In this document: piece by piece, positions 42,760 through 51,824 of the stretch | How the letters are laid out: each line of letters begins with the position of its first letter | Position numbering within the stretch: the first letter of the stretch is position 1 | From: Roseburia rectibacter | Lineage (GTDB): Bacteria > Bacillota > Clostridia > Lachnospirales > Lachnospiraceae | Direction of reading: 5' to 3' | Assembly: GCF_014287515.2 (NCBI RefSeq) | Contig: NZ_CP092473.1 | Coordinates: 3,383,501-3,447,500 of the forward strand | DNA: 64,000 nt | Program-made: the position numbers and the translations under genes | The notes under the pieces: model-generated | Databases searched by the model: none | What the model was told of the DNA's origin: nothing | What the model saw: only the letters and a program-made list of their open reading frames with translations

Positions 42760-44244
42760 TCACCCCTGTCTGCGTTTTGCATAAACACGCACCTTTTTCC
42801 AAAGTTCTTCCACGATTTCATTGCGTAATATGATCAACACTGCAAAGTATACCACTCCTGCAACTGCAATGACAAAAAGAATCATCCATACACGGTTCGT
42901 AATCAACTGTTCCAATCCGAAAGTCACTGCTAACATTGCTAAAAGTGCGATTGTCAGTGTAAGTATATAATGTCTGCTGAATTTTAATATATAATACTTT
43001 TTCGCATGCACCAGCAAAATTACCGTAACGACTGCTTCCGATAACACAGATGCAATAGCCGCCCCATCCTGTTTTAATACGGGGATCAATGCAAAATTCG
43101 CACATACATTTACCACAGCCCCTGTAACCGTAGCACGCAGGATCATTTTTTCCATTCCAGTCGCAGTTAAGATGATATGTCCCAGAAAATATGCGATTGA
43201 AAAAATCAATATCAGAACACTCAAAATTCTCAGTGTTGGGATTGCAGGATCAAATGCCCTGCCAAATAAAAGAGGCACTACATATTCAGCCGTTGCTAAA
43301 AGTCCTGCTGCACAGGGCAGTGCTAAAAGCAGCAAAATCTGTGTTCCTCTGTTGATCAGCGCATTCCCCGTCTTATAATCTTTCTGTTTATAACACATGC
43401 TGATCCTTGGATAAAAAACTGCTACAAGTGCAATCACTACCGTATACGTCATTCTGACAATCTTTACAGCATTCGAATAATATCCTACATTTGTTTCCCC
43501 ATAATAGTATTCCAGCATCACCGAATCAAGCATTGTATAGATATCAGTTGCAATCGATGATGCAAGAAGTATCATGACCGGACGCATATGTTTTCCTATA
43601 TGTAGTCCTGTATCTGCCACTTTTCCCTGTCTGCTGTGGCAGATTCCCTCCAGAGAAATATATTTTCTTAAATTCCATGCATTCCAGAGGTTATTTCCAG
43701 CCGTTGCAATACATAAGATCAGCGCATAGATCAGATAATCTCTCTCGTCCTTTACAAAAAGAAGCATCAGTCCAAACGATGCAATCTTTACAATAAAACT
43801 GCGCACGGAAATATAGACATATTCTTCCATTCCCTGATAAAACCAGTCAATGTTAAAAATATTGAGGATAAGCATCAGTCCCATAACATTGAATAACGGC
43901 TTGCGGTCAGCAAAATGCGGAAAATAATTGACAAATAAATAATATGCGATCGTGCAAAGAACAGTTGCAGCAAAATTGATAAGAAACAATTCCAAAAAAG
44001 TCCTGCTCCTCTGCTCCTTGTCGACATTGCTCTGCGCAATCGCCTTGACACCATAACTTGGCAGGCCTAAAGAAGCAATCAGCACAAAATATGCCGCGAT
44101 CGTATTTGCATACGATACACGTCCCACGCCTGCCGGCAGCAGAACATGCGATACATACGAAGTCGTTATCAGTGGAAAAAGGGCCGTAAAGCCCTTATAT
44201 GCCATGTTGAATATTGAATTTTTTGCAAGAGATTTTTTTCCCAT
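42760..44244 (-). CDS. Wzx-type oligosaccharide flippase
   Basis: A 494-residue membrane protein with 12-14 helices of the polysaccharide transport (PST/MATE-like) family. The N-terminus SIFNMAYKGFTALFPLITTSYVSHVLLPAGVGRVSYA is characteristic of Wzx/RfbX, followed by IDWFYQGMEEYVYISVRSF. It would move lipid-linked repeat units across the membrane for the Wzy-like polymerase at 55378-56556. It follows the GT gene at 44247 with a two-base gap. Confidence 0.95.
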   Translation of the reverse strand: MGKKSLAKNSIFNMAYKGFTALFPLITTSYVSHVLLPAGVGRVSYANTIAAYFVLIASLGLPSYGVKAIAQSNVDKEQRSRTFLELFLINFAATVLCTIAYYLFVNYFPHFADRKPLFNVMGLMLILNIFNIDWFYQGMEEYVYISVRSFIVKIASFGLMLLFVKDERDYLIYALILCIATAGNNLWNAWNLRKYISLEGICHSRQGKVADTGLHIGKHMRPVMILLASSIATDIYTMLDSVMLEYYYGETNVGYYSNAVKIVRMTYTVVIALVAVFYPRISMCYKQKDYKTGNALINRGTQILLLLALPCAAGLLATAEYVVPLLFGRAFDPAIPTLRILSVLILIFSIAYFLGHIILTATGMEKMILRATVTGAVVNVCANFALIPVLKQDGAAIASVLSEAVVTVILLVHAKKYYILKFSRHYILTLTIALLAMLAVTFGLEQLITNRVWMILFVIAVAGVVYFAVLIILRNEIVEELWKKVRVYAKRRQG

Positions 44245-44246
44245 TT

Positions 44247-45035
44247 TCAGTACCTGTTCAATCGTATCAATATCTCACGTTTCCAGTAAAACAATAACCT
44301 GTGCATAAGGTCAGTCCGGCTGCTTCCACACACAGTGCGAAGCCATTTCAAAGACATTGTTCCCTCTTTTTTATCAGCTTTGGCATAACACTTTGCCACC
44401 CGGTAAAATCCCTTATTATATTCCCTGCCAATCGTTCCTGTAGATGTGTGGATCAATGGGATATCACATACATAGACTTTGTTTCCTTTTGCACGGGTAT
44501 ACATACAGCGCTCCACGCCATATAAATGCCAGTTATCACAAATTATCTCATCAAACGGATGCTGCAAAAAGAACTCCGTATGACCGCCAAAAAAACACTC
44601 ATCCACTGTCTCACAGCCAGTCATGCCGCTGTACTCCCTTTCTCCTGCCACTACCTGTTCCCTGCCATGACGGACTTTTGATAACACACAGGTATGTTCT
44701 CTTGCCTGTCTGTCATTATCCTCCACAGCACCTGCCACTCCAAGAATATCTTCCTTCTGCGTCATCAAAAGATAATTTACAAACTTCTCCAGCATATCTG
44801 CATCCGGCAGTTCTATATCCTGATGAGAATATATCACATATTCTGTTTTCACCTGTGCGGTTGCCGCATTCAATGCTTTTGCACAGGAGCTGTACTGCTT
44901 CCCGCAGTTATCGATTCCTATCAGCGTATAGTTGTAATGCTGTCTTGCCAGATCCTCCGTCAGCTTTCTGTACTGTTTTGGATCATTATAACAGCATACC
45001 ACCGTCACATCTGCTCTGTCCATATTCCCTGTCAC
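44247..45035 (-). CDS. GT2-like glycosyltransferase
   Basis: A 262-residue GT-A-type protein. It opens ADVTVVCCYNDPKQYRKL, has IGIDNCGKQYSSCAKALN, and uses YVIYSHQDIELPDADM in the place of the usual DxD loop. ECFFGGHTEFFLQHPFDEI fits the acceptor region. The stop of the previous gene overlaps its start; a GTG at 45035 or an ATG at 45023 are both possible, with AGGG close to the latter. Part of the Wzx-linked gene group. Confidence 0.75.
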   Translation of the reverse strand: MTGNMDRADVTVVCCYNDPKQYRKLTEDLARQHYNYTLIGIDNCGKQYSSCAKALNAATAQVKTEYVIYSHQDIELPDADMLEKFVNYLLMTQKEDILGVAGAVEDNDRQAREHTCVLSKVRHGREQVVAGEREYSGMTGCETVDECFFGGHTEFFLQHPFDEIICDNWHLYGVERCMYTRAKGNKVYVCDIPLIHTSTGTIGREYNKGFYRVAKCYAKADKKEGTMSLKWLRTVCGSSRTDLMHRLLFYWKREILIRLNRY

Positions 45036-45964
45036 TCTTTCATCAACTTCAAAAATGTCCGATACGATTTCGTGATATTCCCGAAATAAAAAATCTTCGC
45101 ATCACAAAAATCTTTCATCACAAAATTAGTGGACACTGCCTCCTTATGCATGCAGCCGACCTCCGGTGCATACAATAGCGTCATGCCTTTTTTCTTTGCA
45201 AGATAATAGAGGATCTCCTCCTCTGCATAGAGAAACGTTCCGTCGTAAAACCCATCCATTTTCTGAAAGAAATCTTTCGAAAAGACCAGACAGCAGCCAT
45301 GCAGAAGGACATCTCTCATCCGTTCATTCACACGGCTGTCCGCGGATACAGATTTTCCATTCTCCTCGCGCGTGGTAAGATTCTTGCTTCCATCTTTGAC
45401 ATCACGTCCCTCTTCATCGGAAACAACTCCATAATGACCTGCAATGGCTTTCTTTAAATGCAATAATTTGATCATCTGGAACATTTTACATTTTGCCCAG
45501 GAAACCGCAATCTGCTTTCGCATATAGTTTAATGTATACTGCCTGTTTTTCGCCACCGGATTAAAATGTCTGCTGCGGCTTGCATCCACGATATCACCGC
45601 CTAAAATGTCAAAACGTTCTTCCTCATAAATCTCGCGTAATTTCTGACAATAATCTTTCTGTTCAAAGATGATATCACTGTTTGCTGCCACGATAAAATC
45701 CGGCTCAAAATGAGATCTTGCGTACTGGATGCCCAGATTATTGCCACGCGCAAACCCAAGATTTTTTTCACTTGCGATCACGTGCACTCTTTTTTCCCCG
45801 GCAAATTCTTCCCGAAGTGACTCCTCACTGCCATTGCCGGAACCGTTATCCACCAGAACAATGCGGATATCCTGTCCCTGCTGTGTAGAGAGAACTGACT
45901 CCGCACATGCGGCAGCCTCTCGCCAGGTTTTATAATTTAAAATCACAAAACAGATTGTTCCCAT
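45032..45964 (-). CDS. family 2 glycosyltransferase (rhamnosyltransferase-like subgroup)
   Basis: A 310-residue GT2 enzyme. ICFVILNYKTWREAAAC, IVLVDNGSGNGSEESLRE, SEKNLGFARGNNLGI and VAANSDIIFEQ are typical of the WbbL/RfbN-like subgroup that often transfers rhamnose. The CCLVFSKDFFQKMDGFYDGTFLYAEEEIL block is the acceptor-side signature. Start at 45964 (GAGGA 5 bases upstream) rather than 45976. It starts just past the stop of the unknown third gene of the DUF262 module. Confidence 0.88.
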   Translation of the reverse strand: MGTICFVILNYKTWREAAACAESVLSTQQGQDIRIVLVDNGSGNGSEESLREEFAGEKRVHVIASEKNLGFARGNNLGIQYARSHFEPDFIVAANSDIIFEQKDYCQKLREIYEEERFDILGGDIVDASRSRHFNPVAKNRQYTLNYMRKQIAVSWAKCKMFQMIKLLHLKKAIAGHYGVVSDEEGRDVKDGSKNLTTREENGKSVSADSRVNERMRDVLLHGCCLVFSKDFFQKMDGFYDGTFLYAEEEILYYLAKKKGMTLLYAPEVGCMHKEAVSTNFVMKDFCDAKIFYFGNITKSYRTFLKLMKE

Positions 45965-45976
45965 ATAAATCCTCAT

Positions 45977-46822
45977 TCATCCATAATTACTGATACTGTG
46001 ATCCCGTTCCATTCGCAAAACGTAAAACACATCCTCTTTTCGAAATCCAAAACAACGTTTTGGATTTCCGCAACGAAATTTATCAATTGTAACATCTTCA
46101 TAGTCTGTTCCCTTAAACCAGTTATTTTTCTTCGATGGCTGATATTCCTTGTAATGCAGTGACCGATCCGATAACACTGCATCCCAATCCTTATGTCTGG
46201 CAAATCGTTCAAAATCCCTGATACATTCTTCTATCTCAGATTTTTCAAAAGAATCAAATCCATATGCCTGATCCATTTTTTCAAAATTTAGTCTGGTTCC
46301 ATGAAAACGCTCTTTTAAATATGTATAAATATCTACATAACCTTTTTGGTAAAGCATTTCATTCCGATATTTGTTTGTAGTCAAAGATGATACATCCCTG
46401 ATCTGCTCCCCACATCTGATTAAAATATTGCAGTCCGTATAATCTGATTTTGGAAAAGACAATACAAATCCGGTTCTTGCAGACGCTTCTGCCAGTGAAG
46501 TTCCCGTTACACATTTTTCTCTAAAATAATATTCTCCTGCCTGTTTTGGAGCATCATCCCAATATGGTGGATCATCTGTCATCCTGCAAAGAATCTGTTT
46601 TAACTTTCTTGCTTCATCTGAACGATCACCTCTTATCTGAAAAAAACGCTGATTTTTTGTAATCTGTGCGTCAAATAAATCAGATTTTCGTGATAAATTC
46701 CATGTTTCATTTTTCATAAAAAAACTCACACACGCTAAAAACTCCGGTATACAATGATAGAACTCGTCCATGGAGCTGTATTGTCCGTTCAGAGATTTTT
46801 CATTTAAAATAATATCATTCAT
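45977..46822 (-). CDS. unknown protein, third gene of the DUF262-ATPase module
   Basis: A 281-residue soluble protein I cannot assign. It has no membrane segment or signal peptide. The C-terminal 50 residues (DVTIDKFRCGNPKRCFGFRK, then FYVLRMERDHSISNYG) form a compact basic beta-type domain that resembles the tail of ATPase-associated or toxin-like proteins, without known catalytic residues. The middle holds many aromatic and charged residues. It overlaps the ATPase gene by 8 bases and starts without a clear ribosome site, so translation is likely coupled. It is a likely effector or cofactor of the module, but this is inference. Confidence 0.6.
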   Translation of the reverse strand: MNDIILNEKSLNGQYSSMDEFYHCIPEFLACVSFFMKNETWNLSRKSDLFDAQITKNQRFFQIRGDRSDEARKLKQILCRMTDDPPYWDDAPKQAGEYYFREKCVTGTSLAEASARTGFVLSFPKSDYTDCNILIRCGEQIRDVSSLTTNKYRNEMLYQKGYVDIYTYLKERFHGTRLNFEKMDQAYGFDSFEKSEIEECIRDFERFARHKDWDAVLSDRSLHYKEYQPSKKNNWFKGTDYEDVTIDKFRCGNPKRCFGFRKEDVFYVLRMERDHSISNYG

Positions 46823-47894
46823 ATGTGTTTAAATCCAGCAATTCATCAAGATCATCGTCAAACTGATCAAATAATCCCTTCTGCTGATTTTTAATTTTCC
46901 CCTCTCCTGTAATCTCTATCCGCACTGCCTCAGAACACTCCATCTCATTTTTTTTCATAAAATATACCGCAGTATCTTCTTTTTTCATGGTACCTTTATG
47001 AATCAGTTTCCGGACACCATTAAAAATATGATCACTGTGTGTCTCCACAAAAATCTGTAATCCACGAGTCGATAAATAGACAAAAAACTCCAGTAATTTT
47101 GACTGTGCAGCCGGATGAAGGTGAATTTCCGGGTTTTCCACAATAAAAATACTGCCCTTTTTGCATGACAATGCAGCAACAATTACATTTGCCACATAAC
47201 TTACCCCTGTTCCTATGTGATAAGGGCGCAGTTTCCGGTTACTCTGCGATTGCTGATAAACAACTCTCACATAATTTGTGCTTTCTATTCCTTCTGCAGA
47301 GACACGGTATCCCATAATTTTTTCCAGCCAGTAATCCACCTGATTTCCAAGATTCATTCCTACTTTTGTTACTTCGACAGAAAAATCCGGCTCTGGTAAT
47401 GGCTCTAATCTGTTACGGCTCAGATAATCAAATGCATATTCTCCTGCAGTTCCAATCCTACTTACATTCTCAAGATTTTTATCATAAATATCTTTTACCC
47501 CAACTCTGTCATGATTCAAATATATAATATCAACATTTTTGAATAATTGAGCATTTGTAAGTTTTATCGAATCTTCTTCATCATTTTCCTCAAATACCAT
47601 TTCCCCACTCACAAACTGTCCATGTTCCATTTCAAAAGAAATCACACACTTTTTCTGGTTTGTGTAGATATTACGGACATCCTGTGCCGTACCAAGCTTT
47701 GCAAACTCCCCATTTAACAGACTTTCCCCATGTCTCATTTCGCCACGTCTTATACATTGTGCCAAAAGAAGCAGCGCCTGTATCAATGTTGATTTTCCTG
47801 TTGAATTTGGTCCTGTCAGCAAATTCAATGAAGCCAGTTCCAACTCCACAGAATCAATACACTTAAACTGATTTACCAATAATTTACTTATCAT
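46815..47894 (-). CDS. DUF3696-like AAA ATPase of the module
   Basis: A 359-residue ATPase. Walker A is LLTGPNSTGKSTLIQALLLL. Walker B is FIVENPEIHLHPAAQ, with Glu-Asn in place of the common Asp-Glu. The switch region is VETHSDHIFNGVRKLIH, and the C-terminus QQKGLFDQFDDDLDEL carries the FDQ ending typical of DUF3696 proteins. No membrane segments. It overlaps both neighbours (11 and 8 bases), which ties the three genes into one unit. It is likely a sensor or DNA-bound switch ATPase. Confidence 0.85.
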   Translation of the reverse strand: MISKLLVNQFKCIDSVELELASLNLLTGPNSTGKSTLIQALLLLAQCIRRGEMRHGESLLNGEFAKLGTAQDVRNIYTNQKKCVISFEMEHGQFVSGEMVFEENDEEDSIKLTNAQLFKNVDIIYLNHDRVGVKDIYDKNLENVSRIGTAGEYAFDYLSRNRLEPLPEPDFSVEVTKVGMNLGNQVDYWLEKIMGYRVSAEGIESTNYVRVVYQQSQSNRKLRPYHIGTGVSYVANVIVAALSCKKGSIFIVENPEIHLHPAAQSKLLEFFVYLSTRGLQIFVETHSDHIFNGVRKLIHKGTMKKEDTAVYFMKKNEMECSEAVRIEITGEGKIKNQQKGLFDQFDDDLDELLDLNTYE

Positions 47895-49029
47895 TAAACT
47901 TCTCCTGATACTTTTCCATAACTTTATGGAATCTGATATCCACGTGATTTTTGCTGTCCACCGAAAATTGCAGGCTTTCTAAAAACACCGGATCCTTCAG
48001 CAATTCTTTCACACTCTCCTGCAATTTTGTAATATCTTCTTCCTTTATTTGCACAAACGGCTGGAAGAGATAATATAATGCTTCAAATAATGTCATACTG
48101 ATAGGTCTTCTTCTCTCATATTCAGTAGGGATACGAAATGCATTATCCCCGATAATATGATAAATATGCCACATTGTCCTTTCAAATTCCTCTTTTAATC
48201 CGCGAAGTTCCTCTGAAGGCATGCGATTTAAAAATTCCATTCCAGTCCCTAAAAAATCCTCAATATCACTTCGATATTCTACAATTTTCCCATCTGCATC
48301 AGTAAGTTTCCGTTTCTGATACAGATCAAAACAAAGTGCACGCAAAATAATATAACGATCTTTCATATGCTTTGGTGATATAGAACCTCCGGTTGCTGCT
48401 AAGAATGCTTCCCCCTCTGAAAGCTCCTTCAGCATCTGTGTTGACTGCCCCTGATAGAGTGCATTACGCATTTCCTGCTTATTTAAAGGTGTACCACCTC
48501 TATTTACCCTGTCAAAGATATCAAATCGTACCTTATCCGGTGTAGGATATTTAATAACCTGTACCACCAACTGAAAATCTTCTATACTAGTCGCATATTT
48601 TGAATAACGTTTCTCCTTTTCCAGATCACTGAAACAGCATCCATTGATATCTTTTAATATCCTCAATCCATTTAACCGGAACTCGTCATTCAAAAATTTT
48701 ATAAATGTTGTCAAACGCTGTCTACCATCAACAACCACCAGATCCCCCCTCTGACTTTCCGCAAGATAAATCAGCGGGAGAGGGATCCCGATAATAACTG
48801 ACTCGATCAATTCTGACATCTGTTTATTTTTCCATACAAAATTCCTCTGAAATGAAGGATCCATGCATATTTTCCCACGGTCATATTTACGTTTCATTTC
48901 ATAAATAGAATACTGATCTTTATCAATCTTTATTTTCAGATCCGGATAATCTAATTTTTCTTCCTGCTCATCTTCTACTTCTATGGTATGGTAATCTTCC
49001 AGTTCCTGCTCCTCTATCTGTTCATTCAC
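47884..49029 (-). CDS. DUF262 (GmrSD-like / ParB-fold) protein
   Basis: A 381-residue protein. The DUF262 core starts with YSIYEMKRKYDRGKICMDPSFQRNFVW and holds the nucleotide-hydrolysis signature VVDGRQRLTTFIKFL. NRGGTPLNKQEMRNALYQG is the second conserved block. The DUF1524 nuclease domain that follows DUF262 in GmrSD is absent, so it lacks its own HNH nuclease. In known cases DUF262 acts as an NTPase/sensor in defence against phages with modified DNA. It is first of three overlapping genes within the polysaccharide operon, between GT2 genes. Confidence 0.9.
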   Translation of the reverse strand: MNEQIEEQELEDYHTIEVEDEQEEKLDYPDLKIKIDKDQYSIYEMKRKYDRGKICMDPSFQRNFVWKNKQMSELIESVIIGIPLPLIYLAESQRGDLVVVDGRQRLTTFIKFLNDEFRLNGLRILKDINGCCFSDLEKEKRYSKYATSIEDFQLVVQVIKYPTPDKVRFDIFDRVNRGGTPLNKQEMRNALYQGQSTQMLKELSEGEAFLAATGGSISPKHMKDRYIILRALCFDLYQKRKLTDADGKIVEYRSDIEDFLGTGMEFLNRMPSEELRGLKEEFERTMWHIYHIIGDNAFRIPTEYERRRPISMTLFEALYYLFQPFVQIKEEDITKLQESVKELLKDPVFLESLQFSVDSKNHVDIRFHKVMEKYQEKFNDK

Positions 49030-49074
49030 TTTCTGTTTCCTCCCATCCTGTCAAATTCTGTATTTATATCCATT

Positions 49075-49908
49075 CTATGCGCCGGAATATCTCGTCTTTG
49101 TTCCAAGTATAATACGGACATACGGTGTGATGGAACGTACAATTGCCGTTCCCAGTCCGAAGTTTTTATGCAGGAAGTGGAACCAGTCACGGAACGGAAG
49201 TCCCTTACGGCTTTCCTTTAAGCGGATACGCTCCATGCGCGGCAGTGTCTCGTCCTGCCAGGTTTTCTGCAGTGTATTATCATTGCACTCGCCGACAAAC
49301 TTTGGATAAATATGAATTTTATATCCAAGTTTACTGATCTGTAAACCATAATCAAAATCACCGATGCTGTGCTGATAAAACGGATCGATGCCGACTTTTT
49401 CAAAGATCTCACGCGGAATGATAGCACAGTTTGCATTGAAGGTATCACAATTTACCTCCAGCGCATCCGGTCCTAATTTTTTGTATTTGATCCCTTTGGT
49501 ATATTTGATGCCACCATAACTTAAACCACCGTTTTCTCCACAGATGGCTCCGACAGTGACCTCATCTTTTTTCAGATGCGGTGCCATCTCGTCAAAAATG
49601 CCCGGAAAAAACTTCGTGTCATCATTCATCAGCATATAGTAATCGTAATCCATATGTGTTTTTTTGATATGCTCGATTGCCTTATGCATGCCGCCATTCC
49701 AGAAATTGTTTCCGTCTCCCTCGATCAGATCGATCTGATATGTTCCATCATCACGCATCTTCTTTAACATCTCACGTGTTCCATCAGAACTATTGTCATC
49801 TAAGATCACATAATCAAAGGTAACATTTTTATTTTCAGAAAGAGTTGCCATCCCCCGTTCTGTCAGTTCTCTCCTGTTAAAACAGGTAAAAATTGCAAGT
49901 ATCTTCAT
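49075..49908 (-). CDS. family 2 glycosyltransferase
   Basis: A 277-residue GT2 protein with ILAIFTCFNRRELTERGM, YVILDDNSSDGTREM, NFWNGGMHKAIEHIKK and LMNDDTKFFPGIF (the metal-binding Asp pair). GDFDYGLQISKLGYK is the acceptor-side segment. Start 49908 is chosen because AGGA lies 5 bases upstream. It lies 45 bases upstream of the DUF262 gene, with no terminator seen between. Confidence 0.88.
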   Translation of the reverse strand: MKILAIFTCFNRRELTERGMATLSENKNVTFDYVILDDNSSDGTREMLKKMRDDGTYQIDLIEGDGNNFWNGGMHKAIEHIKKTHMDYDYYMLMNDDTKFFPGIFDEMAPHLKKDEVTVGAICGENGGLSYGGIKYTKGIKYKKLGPDALEVNCDTFNANCAIIPREIFEKVGIDPFYQHSIGDFDYGLQISKLGYKIHIYPKFVGECNDNTLQKTWQDETLPRMERIRLKESRKGLPFRDWFHFLHKNFGLGTAIVRSITPYVRIILGTKTRYSGA

Positions 49909-49940
49909 ATTCATCCTTCCTGCCCGATTTCACATTTATT

Positions 49941-50885
49941 CTATGCCTGTCCGATATAATTTTTCCGGAATACTATGTGGTAAATCCGTTTGATCAGATT
50001 CGGCTGTGACTCATGGATCAGTGCTTTTTTCATTGCCTTATGAATTTGGGGTTTTTCACAGATCTCCTGTGGAAATTCCACAATTCTGTGATCCGTGGTC
50101 AGTCTGTGGTCGAATACCGGTCCTTTTTCATTGCCGCAGTGGATTCCTGTTCCATCCCAGCCCTCGTTGCTGACTAATGACTTTGTCGGGGATAAGATCA
50201 GTCCCTGCTTTCTGAAATTCGTCCAGTACCAGCGGATCGCCCAGGAATTGGTTTTTGTATCAGTTTTCTGCATTTTCATGATCTTGTAAAAATCATACGT
50301 GTTGTCATAATTAAATGCTTTCCGCAGTTTTTTATCGGAAACCATATCCGTCCAGTCATCACAGTCTGCATCAAAATATTTCCAGCGGTCACTCCAGGTT
50401 CCCCATGACCAGCTTGTACCTGATAATGTATTAAAATAGGATTCACACGGATAGGAGAATGTATCTCCGAAATGGGAAAATCCGGTAATTCCTGTCACTT
50501 TCTTTTCCTGTTCATAACGGTCTAATCCATCGTTCATAAACAAAAGAAAATAGCGGTTTGTGACAAGATCATCCTCTAACACGATTACTTTTCCATATTT
50601 ATTTACGATTGCAGTCACACCTTCGATCACGTTTTTTGCAAGCCCATAGTTCTGCTCCCTTGCAGTCAGTTCCACGTGACGGAATCCCTGCACAGTCTTT
50701 ACATAATCACGGATTTCCTGCACTTTTCCTTTATCTGCATCTTTTTTTGCAGCATCAGAAAATACGTACAGATCGGTTTCTTCTGCCAGTTCATTCGCTG
50801 CAAGTGCCTGAATGGTACGTTTTGTATGCTCCGGCCGGTTGTAGGTAAATAATATGACCGGTGCTAAACATCTTGTTTCTTCCAT
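49941..50885 (-). CDS. GT2-like glycosyltransferase with EDD motif
   Basis: A 314-residue protein. VILFTYNRPEHTKRTIQAL is followed by VFSDAAKKDADKGKV and VIVLEDDLVTNRYFLLFMN, in which EDD replaces the common DxD motif. SWGTWSDRWKYFD and SNEGWDGTGIHCG are typical of this capsular subgroup. Lies between another GT2 and an epimerase gene. AAAGGA precedes the ATG by 7 bases. Confidence 0.85.
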   Translation of the reverse strand: MEETRCLAPVILFTYNRPEHTKRTIQALAANELAEETDLYVFSDAAKKDADKGKVQEIRDYVKTVQGFRHVELTAREQNYGLAKNVIEGVTAIVNKYGKVIVLEDDLVTNRYFLLFMNDGLDRYEQEKKVTGITGFSHFGDTFSYPCESYFNTLSGTSWSWGTWSDRWKYFDADCDDWTDMVSDKKLRKAFNYDNTYDFYKIMKMQKTDTKTNSWAIRWYWTNFRKQGLILSPTKSLVSNEGWDGTGIHCGNEKGPVFDHRLTTDHRIVEFPQEICEKPQIHKAMKKALIHESQPNLIKRIYHIVFRKNYIGQA

Positions 50886-50898
50886 TCTATTTTCCTTT

Positions 50899-51813
50899 CT
50901 ATGCCTGCTGTTTTACCCAGCTTACATAATCACGGATTCCTTCGGTAAGATCCATTTTTTTCTCATATCCGATCTTTTTCAAAAGAGAGATATCTGCACG
51001 CCAGTTCTGCGGATCGCCGACCTTCGTCTCACCGTTGAACCGCACGATATCCGTTTTTTCTCCAAGCTGTGCGGCATAAATCTCAGCAAGTTCCCGGATA
51101 GACACTTCCTCGCCGTTTGCAACGTTAAAGATCTCCTCCGGTCCCTGATATCCTAAGATCAGCTCTAAGGCACGCAGAATATCGGAAATATGGATAAAAT
51201 CACGCGTCTCATTTCCGGTTCCGAACAGATCGATCCGTCCGGTATTTAAGTATTTCTGATAGATGTCCCATAAAAGCTGTTTGCGCAGACCGCTTCCATA
51301 TGCAGAAAAAATGCGCACACAGCGGATGTGATATCCATGCACCCTGTTATAATAACTGCACAGTTCCTCGCCCATCTGTTTATGAAGACCATATGGGGAG
51401 ATCGGTGAAAGTGCATCCTTTTCCGTAATTGGAAGCTGCTTCGGATTGCCGTAGACACCTGCACTCGAAAAGAAGATGATCTTCGGTCTTTTTTCAAATG
51501 ACTGCAATGCTAAAAGCAGCTGATATAAACTGTGCAGATTTCCGTCTAAGTCCGCCATCGGATTTACAATCGATGCTCCGACATTTGCACTGCCGGCACA
51601 GTGTAAGATCACATCCGGCTGTACTCCGGTAAATATATTGGCGAGTTCCTGCGAGTCCTTTGACATATTACACTGATAGTAGTGGATCTCTGCTCTATCC
51701 TCGCAGTAACGGTCGGCTAAGTCGATGCCGGTGATCTCGTAATCTTTGCTGAAATATTCCATGGCGCATCTTCCGATAAAACCATTTACGCCGGTGATGA
51801 TCATTTTTTTCAT
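50899..51813 (-). CDS. NAD-dependent epimerase/dehydratase
   Basis: A 304-residue extended SDR of the GalE/RmlB group. MIITGVNGFIGRCAMEYF is the Rossmann motif, FFSSAGVYGNPK the serine segment, and SPYGLHKQMGEELC the YxxxK. It converts a UDP- or TDP-sugar. The ATG at 51813 has GGAGG 7 bases upstream; a TTG two codons earlier is less likely. It follows the GT4 at 51825 by 11 bases. Confidence 0.92.
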   Translation of the reverse strand: MKKMIITGVNGFIGRCAMEYFSKDYEITGIDLADRYCEDRAEIHYYQCNMSKDSQELANIFTGVQPDVILHCAGSANVGASIVNPMADLDGNLHSLYQLLLALQSFEKRPKIIFFSSAGVYGNPKQLPITEKDALSPISPYGLHKQMGEELCSYYNRVHGYHIRCVRIFSAYGSGLRKQLLWDIYQKYLNTGRIDLFGTGNETRDFIHISDILRALELILGYQGPEEIFNVANGEEVSIRELAEIYAAQLGEKTDIVRFNGETKVGDPQNWRADISLLKKIGYEKKMDLTEGIRDYVSWVKQQA

Positions 51814-51824
51814 GGACAAACCTC

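Noticed and set aside
44444..45178. A 244-codon open frame on the plus strand
   Set aside because: It lies fully antisense to two glycosyltransferase genes with clear motifs, has a Cys/His/Pro-rich composition typical of a reverse-frame shadow, and has no ribosome site.
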